Shown here: positions 33,316 to 43,500 of the stretch, piece by piece
Layout: every line of letters starts with the position of its first letter
Numbering within the stretch: the stretch's first letter is position 1
Assembly: GCF_039831995.1 (NCBI RefSeq)
Contig: NZ_JBDOIO010000003.1
Coordinates: 930,001 to 994,000 of the forward strand
Reading direction: 5' to 3'
Length of the DNA stretch: 64,000 bases
From: Paenibacillus pabuli
Lineage (GTDB): Bacteria > Bacillota > Bacilli > Paenibacillales > Paenibacillaceae
The notes under the pieces: model-generated
Told to the model about the DNA's origin: nothing
Seen by the model: the letters and a program-made list of their open reading frames with translations, nothing else
Databases searched by the model: none
Program-made: the position numbers and the translations under genes

Positions 33316-34410
33316 CTACTTGTTAATGGAATCTAATGACCCCTTCATCTTGCTAGTCAACCAAAGCACAATAGGGAACACAATACCGAAGATCATGGCG
33401 TAGTAAGGCCATATTTGATTAAATTCAATGATGAATGAAATACTCGGCCAGATAAAATTGGCCATGGTTAACACAATCAGTATCAAAGGAACGAACAAAG
33501 CGTTGGCGCTTCGAAGCCGAAAAGCATCTGCCAGCCCCTGCGCAGAGATATACAGAAGCAAGGACAGCCGAAAAAAAATGGTCACAAACCAAACGATGGC
33601 AAGGATGATCTCAAATCGTTGAAGAAACTCGCCAATGCTTATGGTACGATCAATAAAAAACGTTGGAAACGTCAAATCGGCTACTACACCCGCGCTGATC
33701 ACGGCGATGATTTGCAAAACCATGAAAAAGTACATGCCACCGCTAATCAGAGCACTTACGATCACCGATTTTCTCCACTTATTCGGGTCCGGGAAGTGAT
33801 GTGCAAAAAAAAGATAAAGGACCGCTTCCAGATAAGGAAAAGCCAATAAATTAATGGATGCGAGAACAACAGGTTTCAGACCGTTCTCCAGGATAGGAAG
33901 AAGATTGTTCAGATCCGCATCCGAAAACAGTGTTATCCTGACCAACAAATATAGGGCCATAAGGAAAAAGAAAAGAATTTCGGCACAACGTCCAATGACA
34001 ACCGGACCCGATCGGACGGCGCAATATACAGCTATAAGCATAATAAAATATATGGCATCATAAGGAGTTTCAGGCATAATGGACGTCGTGACGAAATCAC
34101 CCAGATTTCGGAGCGTCATGATACACTCCAGAAACGGAAAGGCAAAAATGAAAACGATGGCAATCGCTCCGCCCATGGGTCCAAAAAGACTACGGAGATA
34201 CTCCACAAAAGTCCTGCCCTTCATGTGTCTGACGATGGAAGTATAGAGCGGTATCAAAAGCAAATGAAAGGCCAGGGTAATGGGAATGGAAAGCCAAGCA
34301 TCCTGTTTCGCGACAGAACTAAGAGCTGCTGGAAGCACCAAATAAGCGCTCCCTATTTGATACAGCACAAACCACATAGTGGCCTGCCAAACGGTCAACT
34401 TGGCATTCAC
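33316..34410 (-). CDS. Spore germination protein, GerB family (GerAB/YndE-like permease subunit)
   Basis: 364 residues with ten hydrophobic segments and no large loops, the APC-like fold of germinant receptor B subunits (start LTVWQATMWFVLYQIGSAYLVLPAAL, then GRTFVEYLRSLFGPMGGAIAIVFIFAFPFLE). This subunit binds the germinant in the spore inner membrane together with the A and C subunits encoded upstream in the same operon. It begins 14 bases after the small two-helix gene, with AAAAGGGGGC ahead of the start. Confidence 0.92.
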   Translation of the reverse strand: MNAKLTVWQATMWFVLYQIGSAYLVLPAALSSVAKQDAWLSIPITLAFHLLLIPLYTSIVRHMKGRTFVEYLRSLFGPMGGAIAIVFIFAFPFLECIMTLRNLGDFVTTSIMPETPYDAIYFIMLIAVYCAVRSGPVVIGRCAEILFFFLMALYLLVRITLFSDADLNNLLPILENGLKPVVLASINLLAFPYLEAVLYLFFAHHFPDPNKWRKSVIVSALISGGMYFFMVLQIIAVISAGVVADLTFPTFFIDRTISIGEFLQRFEIILAIVWFVTIFFRLSLLLYISAQGLADAFRLRSANALFVPLILIVLTMANFIWPSISFIIEFNQIWPYYAMIFGIVFPIVLWLTSKMKGSLDSINK

Positions 34411-34424
34411 TCCAATGCCCCCTT

Positions 34425-34658
34425 TTAAGATAATATTGTTGCAATGTACTGACTTACCGGTTGAAATATGAACTGGATCCCTATCAGCGGACTAGGCAGT
34501 TCAAGGTGTGCAATTTGCAGGACAATCAAAATGACGCCGATCGTAAACAATACTGAGCTAACTACAATTTCGCGGACATAACGCTTTTCCCTCAAATATT
34601 TAAATTCATATAACATAGCTAAGACCGAAATGATCAGTACCACATACAGCATGTACAT
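34425..34658 (-). CDS. Small two-helix membrane protein, putative germinant receptor D subunit
   Basis: 77 residues with two membrane helices (MLYVVLIISVLAMLYEF and EIVVSSVLFTIGVILIVLQIA) separated by a basic loop. Small proteins of this kind encoded in ger operons have been described as receptor D subunits that modulate germination; this assignment rests on position and topology. The ATG at 34658 is only three bases from AGGAG, so the ATG at 34652 may be the true start. Sits between the C and B subunit genes. Confidence 0.75.
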   Translation of the reverse strand: MYMLYVVLIISVLAMLYEFKYLREKRYVREIVVSSVLFTIGVILIVLQIAHLELPSPLIGIQFIFQPVSQYIATILS

Positions 34659-34664
34659 TCACTC

Positions 34665-35867
34665 CTAATGTTGCGGTTCAGCGTCGATGGGATTAGTTAT
34701 TTTCCCAACACGGTTCAAATGGAAATGGATATCAAGCTTTACCTCAAGCTTTTGAAATTTCTGCTTCCAATCCCCTCTCCATTGGTGCCATTCACGGGGG
34801 AACCGTTGGTGAAAAGCTTCTCCGAACCCAAATATGTCGGAACCAATCTGCTGTGCCTTCTGAATGCCTTCCATCAGGATCTGTTCTTGTTCATTTCTGG
34901 CTGCTTCCTGAAATTCATTAAAGGCCTTTTCATCCTTCAGGTCAGCAGTGCATGCAACCTCTCCGATGTTGGCTTCTGTTTCCACGACAAGAGTGATACT
35001 CGGTTCATTGTCTTTTATTTCCGGTTTAATTTTGACGTTGTTGCGAATGATCTCAAAAGCAAACTTCCCTTCTGAATTCGGACACCCGATGGAAGCTACA
35101 GAACTGGAAACACGGTTCGATATGTAGGTAAATGCCTTGCTCTTGGATTCTTCTATCCAGCCGATCAGGCGATCCCCCTGAAAGACACCAATTCCCGTAA
35201 ATAAATAATTCGCATGCTGTGGTGACTTGGTCACATTATCCACGTTCAGACCTTTGTCCAGATTGTTCAGTCGAATGCCAGTCAAGACCGGCTCGATGCC
35301 ATCTTTCTTCAAACGCTGCAGAAGGTCTTTGACATTGACCGCGGAAGTGGGCGCCCATGTCTTTTCAGACACATTCAAAGCTTTATACATATCCATTGCA
35401 GGTAAAACCTCGGTAGGAGCTACAAACGTAACGGCGTCCTTAGCCGAGCTGCCTCTGACAACGGCCAAATGAAAGTCAGGACGCACTTCATGGTCACGGA
35501 ACAGAAAATCCAGCGGCTTCTTGATTCCTTTTTTTGCTGTATCCTCGTCGAAGATCACAAACTTCAAGTGAGACATATACATCTTCCTAGAGGATTCCGT
35601 TGTCAGTTTTCGAAGGGCTTCAAACAGAGTGCTCGCACGGCTGGAAAAAACGATTGTAGGTGACCGTTCCATTGCCCGATTACGAGACATTTGAGACGGA
35701 TCAACCACTTGCAGACTGATCTCATACTGGTCATCTACGGTATCAATACCCATAGCCATCACGACGGATATTTCGTTTAACTCCTTACTATTCCAACAAC
35801 CCGTAACAACGACCATAAGCAAGATGTATACTAGCACTGTGGACATGGTGGAACGGTACGAGTTCAT
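34665..35867 (-). CDS. Spore germination lipoprotein, Ger(x)C family
   Basis: 400 residues from the ATG at 35867, which has AAAAGGAGTAAG just upstream; an extension to 35936 lies inside the gerA-type gene. The lipobox VTGC (Cys24) followed by WNSKELNEISVVMAMGIDTVDDQYEISLQVVDPSQ is the classic GerC start. Three-domain GerC body, with DIHFHLNRVGKITNP at the C-terminus. The lipid-anchored C subunit sits on the outer face of the spore inner membrane and completes the receptor with the A and B subunits. Confidence 0.93.
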   Translation of the reverse strand: MNSYRSTMSTVLVYILLMVVVTGCWNSKELNEISVVMAMGIDTVDDQYEISLQVVDPSQMSRNRAMERSPTIVFSSRASTLFEALRKLTTESSRKMYMSHLKFVIFDEDTAKKGIKKPLDFLFRDHEVRPDFHLAVVRGSSAKDAVTFVAPTEVLPAMDMYKALNVSEKTWAPTSAVNVKDLLQRLKKDGIEPVLTGIRLNNLDKGLNVDNVTKSPQHANYLFTGIGVFQGDRLIGWIEESKSKAFTYISNRVSSSVASIGCPNSEGKFAFEIIRNNVKIKPEIKDNEPSITLVVETEANIGEVACTADLKDEKAFNEFQEAARNEQEQILMEGIQKAQQIGSDIFGFGEAFHQRFPREWHQWRGDWKQKFQKLEVKLDIHFHLNRVGKITNPIDAEPQH

Positions 35868-35871
35868 TGGC

Positions 35872-37314
35872 TTACTCCTTTTGTTTATTGTGATGATTGG
35901 TTTTATTCCTAAATGGAAACCGTAGTATGGCATCACGCTGCTTGGACGATTGATAGTTGGCTATTGGACTCATATACGGCACACCGAATGAATGTAGACC
36001 ATTTAAATGTACCAGGAGTATGAGGATGCCGACCGTCAAACCGTATACGCCAAACATGGCGGCCATTCCAATAAACACAAATCGTAATATCCGGATAGGA
36101 ATAGCCATGGTATAGGACGGGATGACAAAACTTGAAATGGCCGTAATGGCGACGACAATGACCATAACAGGTGAAACAATGTTAGCTTCTACGGCTGCCT
36201 GGCCGATGACTATGGACCCCACAATCGAGACGGCCTGACCGACCGTTCGCGGCATCCGCAGACCTGCTTCTCTCAGGATTTCAAATATGATCTCCATAAT
36301 CATGGCCTCAACAAATGCAGGAAACGGTACACCCTCACGCTGCGCAGATAAACTCAATAGAAGAACCGTAGGAATCATATCCTGATGGAATGTCGTTAAC
36401 GCAACATATATCGCCGGAGCCAGCATACAGATGACCATGGAGATGTATCTGAGTATTCGAATGATACTGCTGTAAATGTAGGATTGATAATAGTCCTCCG
36501 CGGATTGGATAAAATCAACAAACACGGCAGGTGCCAGAATGACAAAGGGAGTTCCATCGACAAAAATCGCAATTTTCCCTTCCATTACGCCCGCTGCGAT
36601 TGAATCTGGACGATCCGAGTTATAAAAGATTGGGAAAATAGTAAACTGCTTTTTCTCGACTAAACATTCCTCAAGGTACTGCCCTTCAAGCACGCGATCC
36701 ACATTCATGTTTTTCAGTCTGGATACCACATTTAGTACCAATTCCTCATCGGCAACTCCATCCATATACATGACTGATATGTCTGTCTTTGTTTTCTCGC
36801 CAACCTTGACGCTCGTTAGCCGAACTCTTGTATCCTTCACCCTGCGCCGGACCATCGTTGTATTCGTACGCAAATTCTCCGTAAACGATTCTTGTGGACC
36901 GCGGATCACAGGCTGCGTCTTCGACTCCGTTATACTGCGTTCTTCCCATCCAGGCAGAGAAATGACCAATCCATCATTCATTCCATCGATTAATAGGAGC
37001 AATCCACCTGAAAGAATCTGATCCAACGCATCTTGAAAGTTATCAGTAAAACTTGCTTCACCAACATCAAGAACACTATCTTTTAAAAAAGCCAAACTGA
37101 TATCATCCGAAGAAGTCTCGTGCAACGGACGAATGACATTATCCTGTACCTTCTGCATGTCTGTCATACCGTCCAAATAAAAAAGAGCCGCGTGGTAACT
37201 GCCTATGGTGATCTCGCGAATAACAAAATCAGAACTGTTTCCCATGAAGTCACAAATGAGATCCATATTTTTACGAATTTGCTTGTAAAATTCGTGTTGT
37301 AACTTCACTTTCAC
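35872..37314 (-). CDS. Spore germination protein, GerA family
   Basis: 480 residues. A soluble N-terminal half of about 280 residues (DFVIREITIGSYHAALFYLDGMTD, VKVGEKTKTDISVMYMDGVADEE) precedes the membrane half, with the strongly conserved YYQSYIYSSIIRILRYISM, LSLSAQREGVPFPAFVEAMIMEIIFEILREAGLRMPR and VGQAVSIVGSIVIGQAAVEAN motifs. A subunits assemble into an ion-conducting oligomer that releases monovalent cations upon germinant binding. It is the first gene of the A-C-D-B operon. AAGGGGGCTGGTG precedes the ATG. Confidence 0.94.
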   Translation of the reverse strand: MKVKLQHEFYKQIRKNMDLICDFMGNSSDFVIREITIGSYHAALFYLDGMTDMQKVQDNVIRPLHETSSDDISLAFLKDSVLDVGEASFTDNFQDALDQILSGGLLLLIDGMNDGLVISLPGWEERSITESKTQPVIRGPQESFTENLRTNTTMVRRRVKDTRVRLTSVKVGEKTKTDISVMYMDGVADEELVLNVVSRLKNMNVDRVLEGQYLEECLVEKKQFTIFPIFYNSDRPDSIAAGVMEGKIAIFVDGTPFVILAPAVFVDFIQSAEDYYQSYIYSSIIRILRYISMVICMLAPAIYVALTTFHQDMIPTVLLLSLSAQREGVPFPAFVEAMIMEIIFEILREAGLRMPRTVGQAVSIVGSIVIGQAAVEANIVSPVMVIVVAITAISSFVIPSYTMAIPIRILRFVFIGMAAMFGVYGLTVGILILLVHLNGLHSFGVPYMSPIANYQSSKQRDAILRFPFRNKTNHHNKQKE

Positions 37315-37402
37315 CAGCCCCCTTGGATATGTAGTATTGGTACTAATTCAAATAATAAACTTCGCAGCAGTAGAATCACCGGCATCCTCATCGTCTTACA
37401 GC

Positions 37403-37429
37403 TAAAAAAGACCGTCCAATTGGACGGTC
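37403..37429 (-). terminator. Rho-independent terminator of the aldo/keto reductase gene
   Basis: Perfect stem GACCGTCC (37422-37429) and GGACGGTC (37410-37417) on the minus strand, 4-base loop AATT, then a T tract. 27 bases past the reductase stop. Confidence 0.88.
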
Positions 37430-37455
37430 ATCAGGAGTACATATCTATTACAGCT

Positions 37456-38313
37456 TTATTCCAACCCTTTTTTGGCGTAATCGGTCAAAAATTCAACGGT
37501 TTGCGGATCATAGTGAGAAAAAAATGCACTTTCTTCTGTATCCAGAGCAGCTAATTTTTCCATATCCTGCGCGGTTAATTGAAAATCAAAAACGTTAAAG
37601 TTTTGCTCCATTCGATCTTTATTGACCGTCTTCGGAATAACGACCACACCGCGTTGAATGAGGAAGCGTAGAGCGACTTGTGCTGTCGACTTATTGTATT
37701 GATCCCCGATTTGTTGCAAAGTAGCATTACGGAACAGGTCGTTTCTTCCTTCAGCAAAAGGACCCCACGATTCAATCTGCGTATTGTATTTCTTCATAAT
37801 CTCATGCGCTTTAACCTGTTGGTTAAAAACATGCGTCTCTACCTGATTGACTGCAGGTACAACCTCACTGAACTGTACAAGGTCGATATATCTGTCCGGA
37901 TAGAAATTGCTTACCCCGATGGCTCTGATCTTACCAGCCTTATAGTATTCTTCCATTGCCCGATATGTCCCATAGTAATCATTAAACGGCTGATGGATCA
38001 GGAGCAGATCCAAATAATCAAGCTGGAGTTTTCTCAAAGACTCTTCAATAGAAGCTTTCGCCTTTTCATAGCCTGCATTGGAAATCCAGACTTTCGTCGT
38101 GATGAAAAATTCTTCTCTCGGCACGCCGCTTTTCTGAATGGCACGACCCACAGCTTCTTCATTACGGTAAGCCTGTGCGGTATCGATGGAACGGTATCCA
38201 ACACTTATCGCATCAAGCACACATTTTTCACATTCGTCCTGATCTGGAATTTGATAAACTCCATAGCCGAGGATCGGCATCTGTACACCATTATTTAAAG
38301 TTACATATTCCAT
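37456..38313 (-). CDS. Aldo/keto reductase (2,5-diketo-gluconate reductase-like)
   Basis: 285 residues, a complete TIM-barrel AKR. Motifs: MPILGYGVYQIPD, the catalytic Asp/Tyr region YRSIDTAQAYRNEEAVGRAI (Asp near 44, Tyr near 49), Lys in FITTKVW (near 75), LDLLLIHQPFNDY with the catalytic His, IGVSNFYPDRY, and the NADPH-binding VVIPKTVNKDRMEQN. These enzymes reduce aldehydes and ketones with NADPH in the cytoplasm. Monocistronic, AGGAGGAATGAAG upstream. Substrate unknown. Confidence 0.93.
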   Translation of the reverse strand: MEYVTLNNGVQMPILGYGVYQIPDQDECEKCVLDAISVGYRSIDTAQAYRNEEAVGRAIQKSGVPREEFFITTKVWISNAGYEKAKASIEESLRKLQLDYLDLLLIHQPFNDYYGTYRAMEEYYKAGKIRAIGVSNFYPDRYIDLVQFSEVVPAVNQVETHVFNQQVKAHEIMKKYNTQIESWGPFAEGRNDLFRNATLQQIGDQYNKSTAQVALRFLIQRGVVVIPKTVNKDRMEQNFNVFDFQLTAQDMEKLAALDTEESAFFSHYDPQTVEFLTDYAKKGLE

Positions 38314-38739
38314 TCTTCATTCCTCCTATTCAGGCTAAACAAGACAATTTATAGTATAGGCAATCCATGAAACGCCTAGTCCTATTATGCAACAGTCGGA
38401 AGAGCACCTGTTATCTCATTTGTCTCATATATTTGCCTATTTCTCTTACTATGTGTTATGGTATCCCCCACAATTTTTAATCAAATCCTATATTAGGATC
38501 TCCCATCTTCTTAAATTTTCAAAATGCCATTTCTAAAAATGAGAATTCGGTTAACATAATAAATAATATGAACACTCATTGGTTTATTAGATGAATTTTT
38601 AGATGAGTTGTCCAGAATAGTACTTTCAGCTTTTCTACGCTCCAACATTTGTTAGATCTACATATGATCACAATACAAAAAAAAGCCGCTATAAAAGCGA
38701 CTTCAATGTGAGATATGTTCAGTAATTGATTAATCAACG
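38314..38739. other. Intergenic stretch, AT-rich, no gene seen
   Basis: 426 bases between the aldo/keto reductase start and the allophanate hydrolase stop. Left end must hold the reductase promoter (a TATACT-TATAAA rich segment lies near 38350). The right end holds the terminator of the guanidine operon. No open frame with a ribosome site, no tRNA-like fold and no repeat was found between them. Confidence 0.6.
38678..38703 (-). terminator. Rho-independent terminator of the guanidine assimilation operon (repeat-type stem)
   Basis: Minus-strand stem AAGTCGCT (38696-38703) and AGCGGCTT (38683-38690) with one U.G pair and a 5-base loop, then TTTTTTTT. 37 bases past the allophanate hydrolase stop. 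Confidence 0.88.
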
Positions 38740-40518
38740 TTATTGCTTCTTGCCAACCTTAAACAAACAATTACTTCTCTCTACTACATCATTTGAAACG
38801 ATGTTTCTCCAGCCACCCAGGTGAGACATATCCACCGCATTCTGAGCTGCCGAAGCTTCACAAATGAATCCCGATACCACCCTGCCGTCATGCAGCTGAA
38901 TTTTTCCGATGCCCAACGGAGCGGGAATTGCTGCAGTGAATGCACCGAAGGAAGAAAGCGGCATACTCCACAGTTCCAGATCAACAGATACACCGCCTTC
39001 AAGGGTATGCACCAGACCCGGTTTGGCCGGACTCGTGTTTAGTTTGTACAGGCGATACACTGGAGCAGTTCGGGTCTCTTCCACAAAAAAGGCCCCTAAC
39101 CCGGTCATCTGAGGCTCCAATGACATGCCTTTCATATGCAGTCCGCAGACAGCAACCAACAGACGTTTTTGGTGTGGCTCAAGTAATCTTGCCGCTTCAA
39201 CCATGGAAGCTTCCTGCTCAGGCAAAGTAAACAGGGTTATTCCAAAAGGCATATCCTCTGCTACCTTGCCTGCCGGAACAGCGATTGCGCTCAAATCAAG
39301 CAAATTGCAATGGTTTGTGTACAATCCCATTTGGCTGTTGGTTTGAATCGGATCCTGCAGCACTTGTTCTCTTGTCCATGTTCCACCGCAGGTCGGCAAT
39401 ACCAGGACGGCATTTTGCAGCAACTCTTCTGTCTTTCTCCGAATTTCGGCTAGACGGTGTTGTGCACGGAATAGTGCAGCAGCCGTAAATGTTTCTTTGC
39501 TGCCTGTTCGAAGCACTTTCTCCGTTACCGGAAACAACGCTCCAGGATGCTGCCTGACGAACAACTCCAGATCGGCCCATCGTTCAGCAACAAGCGGTCC
39601 TTCATACAGGAGTGCTGCGGCCTCTTGCAGCATCGATATATCTACCTCTTCGACATGTAATCCCGACTGCAGCAGTGTTTGTTTGGCGGTTTGCCAAGCC
39701 TTCTCGTATGCTTCTGCAAAGGGACCAAAGAAAGTCAGCTCTCCCTTGGGTAACAACCATTTGGCAGGTGCACTTGTTGGACCCAAAGGGCGTGCTTTAG
39801 AGAAAGCGTCTTCGGCATGTGGCCCGCGCACGGTCCGGTCAACAGAAACAGCATCTTCCAGGTCATGGGTAAACACGGTGATGCAATCAATACTGCGGCA
39901 TGCAGGCACCAAACCAGAGGAAGGCCATGCACCTACTGCAGGTTTGTAACCAACCAGGCCATGCAGCGCGGCTGGAATTCTGCCGGATCCGGCAGTATCT
40001 GTCCCAAGTGAGAAGGCCACTTGCCCAAGCGCCACTGCAACCGCCGAGCCTGAACTTGATCCTCCGCTGATCAGTTCGGACCGCAATGCGTTATGCGTCT
40101 CTCCATAAGGACTTCTCGTACCGACCAGTCCTGTCGCGAATTGATCCAGATTGGTTTTACCTACAGGTATGGCTCCAGCAGCAATAAGCCTTTCTACAAC
40201 AACGGCATGTTGTTCAGAAACAGATGAGAACTCAGGGCAACCAGCCGTGACAGGCCACCCTTGAACCTCAATGTTGTCTTTGATGGCAAATGGAATGCCC
40301 CACAGTGGATATTCGGTAATGGACAAGTGTTGAAGTTTCTCTAAGTACGGAGTAATACATTCCAAGGACGGAGGCGTGATCCAGACATGGTAGTCCTCGG
40401 TATCCTTTGCCCGCTCAATGATGCTCTCTACCACTTCCGCAGGTGTGAAGCTGCCTCGAAGATATCCTGTACGTAGTGCCTTCACCGACATGTATTTGGG
40501 GATGGCATTTATCGTCAT
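38740..40518 (-). CDS. atzF: Allophanate hydrolase (AtzF type)
   Basis: 592 residues. An amidase-signature domain carries the Ser-cisSer-Lys triad: Lys80 in GIPFAIKDN, the Ser cluster of ISGGSSSGSAVAV (about 151-160) and Ser178 in GTDTAGSGRIP. The C-terminal 140 residues (about 455-592, LFVAVCGLHMKGM..., then PLGIGKIQLHDGRVVSGFICE) are the AtzF-specific domain. The enzyme hydrolyses allophanate to two ammonia and two CO2. It overlaps the carboxylase stop by four bases and is last in the riboswitch-controlled operon, where allophanate would arise from carboxyguanidine by deimination. Confidence 0.94.
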   Translation of the reverse strand: MTINAIPKYMSVKALRTGYLRGSFTPAEVVESIIERAKDTEDYHVWITPPSLECITPYLEKLQHLSITEYPLWGIPFAIKDNIEVQGWPVTAGCPEFSSVSEQHAVVVERLIAAGAIPVGKTNLDQFATGLVGTRSPYGETHNALRSELISGGSSSGSAVAVALGQVAFSLGTDTAGSGRIPAALHGLVGYKPAVGAWPSSGLVPACRSIDCITVFTHDLEDAVSVDRTVRGPHAEDAFSKARPLGPTSAPAKWLLPKGELTFFGPFAEAYEKAWQTAKQTLLQSGLHVEEVDISMLQEAAALLYEGPLVAERWADLELFVRQHPGALFPVTEKVLRTGSKETFTAAALFRAQHRLAEIRRKTEELLQNAVLVLPTCGGTWTREQVLQDPIQTNSQMGLYTNHCNLLDLSAIAVPAGKVAEDMPFGITLFTLPEQEASMVEAARLLEPHQKRLLVAVCGLHMKGMSLEPQMTGLGAFFVEETRTAPVYRLYKLNTSPAKPGLVHTLEGGVSVDLELWSMPLSSFGAFTAAIPAPLGIGKIQLHDGRVVSGFICEASAAQNAVDMSHLGGWRNIVSNDVVERSNCLFKVGKKQ

Positions 40519-43500
40519 TGTGCAACCTCCTCCTTGATCGTAGGAATGATGGCAGCGATCCAGTCTCCCGACTTGATCTGATCACCTGGCGAAACGTAAA
40601 GGGAAGCAATAATTCCATCCGTTGGAGCAAGCTGCGGGAACTCCATTTTCATACTTTCTTCTATTATAATAGTGTCTCCCTTTCGCACGTCCTGACCAGG
40701 CTCAACCAGCACCTTCCATACACTGCCCGACATCGAACTGCTCATGCCCAAACTCCCTTCTGGCACCTCTACTACTTCCAGGGCTGCCGCTGCTTCAGGC
40801 TCGGATACATACTCAGCAATACCGAGTTCCTTCCAGTAATTTCGTTCAGCCTGGAACGCGCTCTGCTGCTGCTGACGGAAAGTTCCGGACTCTTTCTCAA
40901 TGGTTTTCAACCAGTTCAGATAGGATCCCAAATGGAATGTGGTTTCCTCCACTTCAACTTTAAAGCCTCCTCGCGGGAACTCCTCGCGCATTTTCAGCAG
41001 CTCAGCTTCTGAAACAGGATAAAATTGAAGCTGATCAAAGAACTGCAGCAGCCAAGGCTTTCCTGCCTCGAAGTTGCTGGTTTCCCTGAACGAATTCCAC
41101 ATTTGTACCGTACGCCCAACAAATTGATATCCACCAGGGCCTTCCATGCCATATACGCAGAGATACGCGCCGCCTATGCCAACGGCATTTTCCGGGGTCC
41201 ACGTCCGTGCAGGATTATACTTGGTGGTTACGAGCCGATGGCGCGGATCCAGTGGCACGGCTACAGGAGCTCCTAGGTACACGTCACCAAGTCCCATGAC
41301 GAGATACGAAGCGTTAAATACGATTTCGGCCACCTCTTCCAGCGAGCCTAGTCCATTCATACGCCGGATAAACTCCAGGTTACTGGGGCACCAAGGTGCA
41401 TCAGGTCTGACGTTTTGCTGATATCGCTCGATGGCGAGTTGCGTCGCCGGATCATCCCAAGACAAAGGTAATTTGACGATTCGTGAAGGCACTTCAATGG
41501 TTTCCAGCTCAGGAAGCTGCAGGTCCAGCTCCATAATCCGTGCCGCCGCTTCTTTTACTGTCATACGGGAAGCATCCAGGTGGATTTGCAGAGAGCGAAT
41601 GCCTGGTGTCAGTTCAATATAAGGAATGTTTCCACTCTCCTTGATTGCTTCCATGAGCACGTATGCCTGGAATCGGTATAACAGGTTCAACTCCCGTTCT
41701 CCATATTCGACCAGAATATTTTCATCGCCAGAGCAGCGAACGGTAATGGAGAAGCGTCTGCCTTCTACCGCATGGGCCAGAATTGGCATATACTCACCAG
41801 TTGATGTTTCGGGTAAAACGGGCAACACTTGCTGAACATCCAGTTCCCTCAGATACAGCTCTTGTTCCGCTCTTAACTGTTCGGCTTCTTCGACGGTCAC
41901 GAGTCTGAAACGCACCTTGTCACCAGGACTTAGTTGGCCCAGCTTCCATAATTCAGCGGTGGCTGTAGTCACCGGACAGACGAAACCTCCAAGACTGGGT
42001 CCATCCGGACCGAGCAGGATCGGCATATCACCCGTCAAATCCAGTGCACCCACGGCATAGGCATTGTCATGGATATTGGAAGGATGCAGTCCTGCATCCC
42101 CACCGTCAGCTCTTGCCCACAGCGGGGCTGGACCGATCAATCTGACGCCTGTTCTGGAACTGTTGAAATGCACTTCCCATGTTGTCTCTATCAACTGATC
42201 CAGATACGCTGGAAGTACGTATTCGTCTGTACAATGAGGCCCCGGTATCACGCCGATCGTCCATTCATTGCTGTATTTCGGTCTGCGATCTGCTGTGAGA
42301 GGAGCAAGCGTTGTCCGAACATTTTCATCGGTTTCATGCACCCGGAGAACTGCACCCGTTCGCAGTGCACTCCCCCGATGTCCACCGAATCCTCCCAAGG
42401 TAAATGTTGCTGAGCTGCCAAGTGTAGTCGGCATGTCGAGACCCCCGGATACGAGCAGGTAAGTCCTCATGCCTTGTTTGGCTTCGCCAAGAGTCAGGAT
42501 CGTGCCCGGAGAAGCAATTGTCGGTGTATAAGGTTCAACGTTGACGCCATCCAGTTCGGCTTTCATGTCTGCTCCTGTCAGGCAAAAGGTCATTTCATCC
42601 CTGAAGCGGTAAGTTCCCCCGCGCAGCGTCATCTCCAGTCCGGCCGCTTGTGCATCATTGCCTAGCAGCCTGTTACCAATGCGAAAAGCAAGCTGATCCA
42701 TCGGGCCGGACGGCGGTACACCGATATCCCAGTAGCCGATTCTGCCGGGACTATCCTGTACGGTAGTCTGAACTCCTCCGTCTATAACTTCGATCGCATG
42801 GTCCAACGGTTTAAAGTCCGATAGCATACGGGTGTATACTTCCCCATTCGCGAATGAATCGTTATCCAGAAATGCTTCGATATACGACTGATTGGTGGTG
42901 ACACCATATACCCGGAGCTGACGTAGGACACGCTTCATTTTGCTAATAGCTTCATTGCGCGTATTGGCGTGCACAATTAATTTTGCCAGCATCGGATCAT
43001 ACAACGTGGTTACGTTCAATCCAGGCTGAATCCAGCTTTCAACTCTCACGTCTTCAGGCCAGTTAATGGCATCAATACGCCCATCGCTCGGCCGAAAATC
43101 ATTCATGCAATCCTCAGCATACAAGCGTACCTGAAGACTGTGTCCTGTTGGGGCCGGCACCGTAACGTTCAGTGAATGGCTCTCGTTAGCTGCCTCCTTG
43201 ACCATCCATTCCACCAAATCAATGCCAAGCACCTCTTCTGTAACTCCATGCTCTACTTGAAGTCTGGTGTTCACCTCGAGAAAATAAAACTGCTGTTTAT
43301 CAGGGTCATACAGAAACTCCACTGTTCCCGCATTGCGGTAACCTGCCGAAATTGCCAGTCTACGGGCACACTCGTGCATCTCCTGCCGGACAACATCTGG
43401 CAGGCATGGCGCCGGTGTTTCCTCAATGATCTTCTGATTGCGCCTTTGCACGGAACAGTCCCTTTCCCCCAAAGCCACTGCCTCACCGTTACCTGTGCCG

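Noticed and set aside
37678..38298. Plus-strand frame of 206 codons over the aldo/keto reductase
   Set aside because: Antisense shadow of a well-supported, complete aldo/keto reductase.
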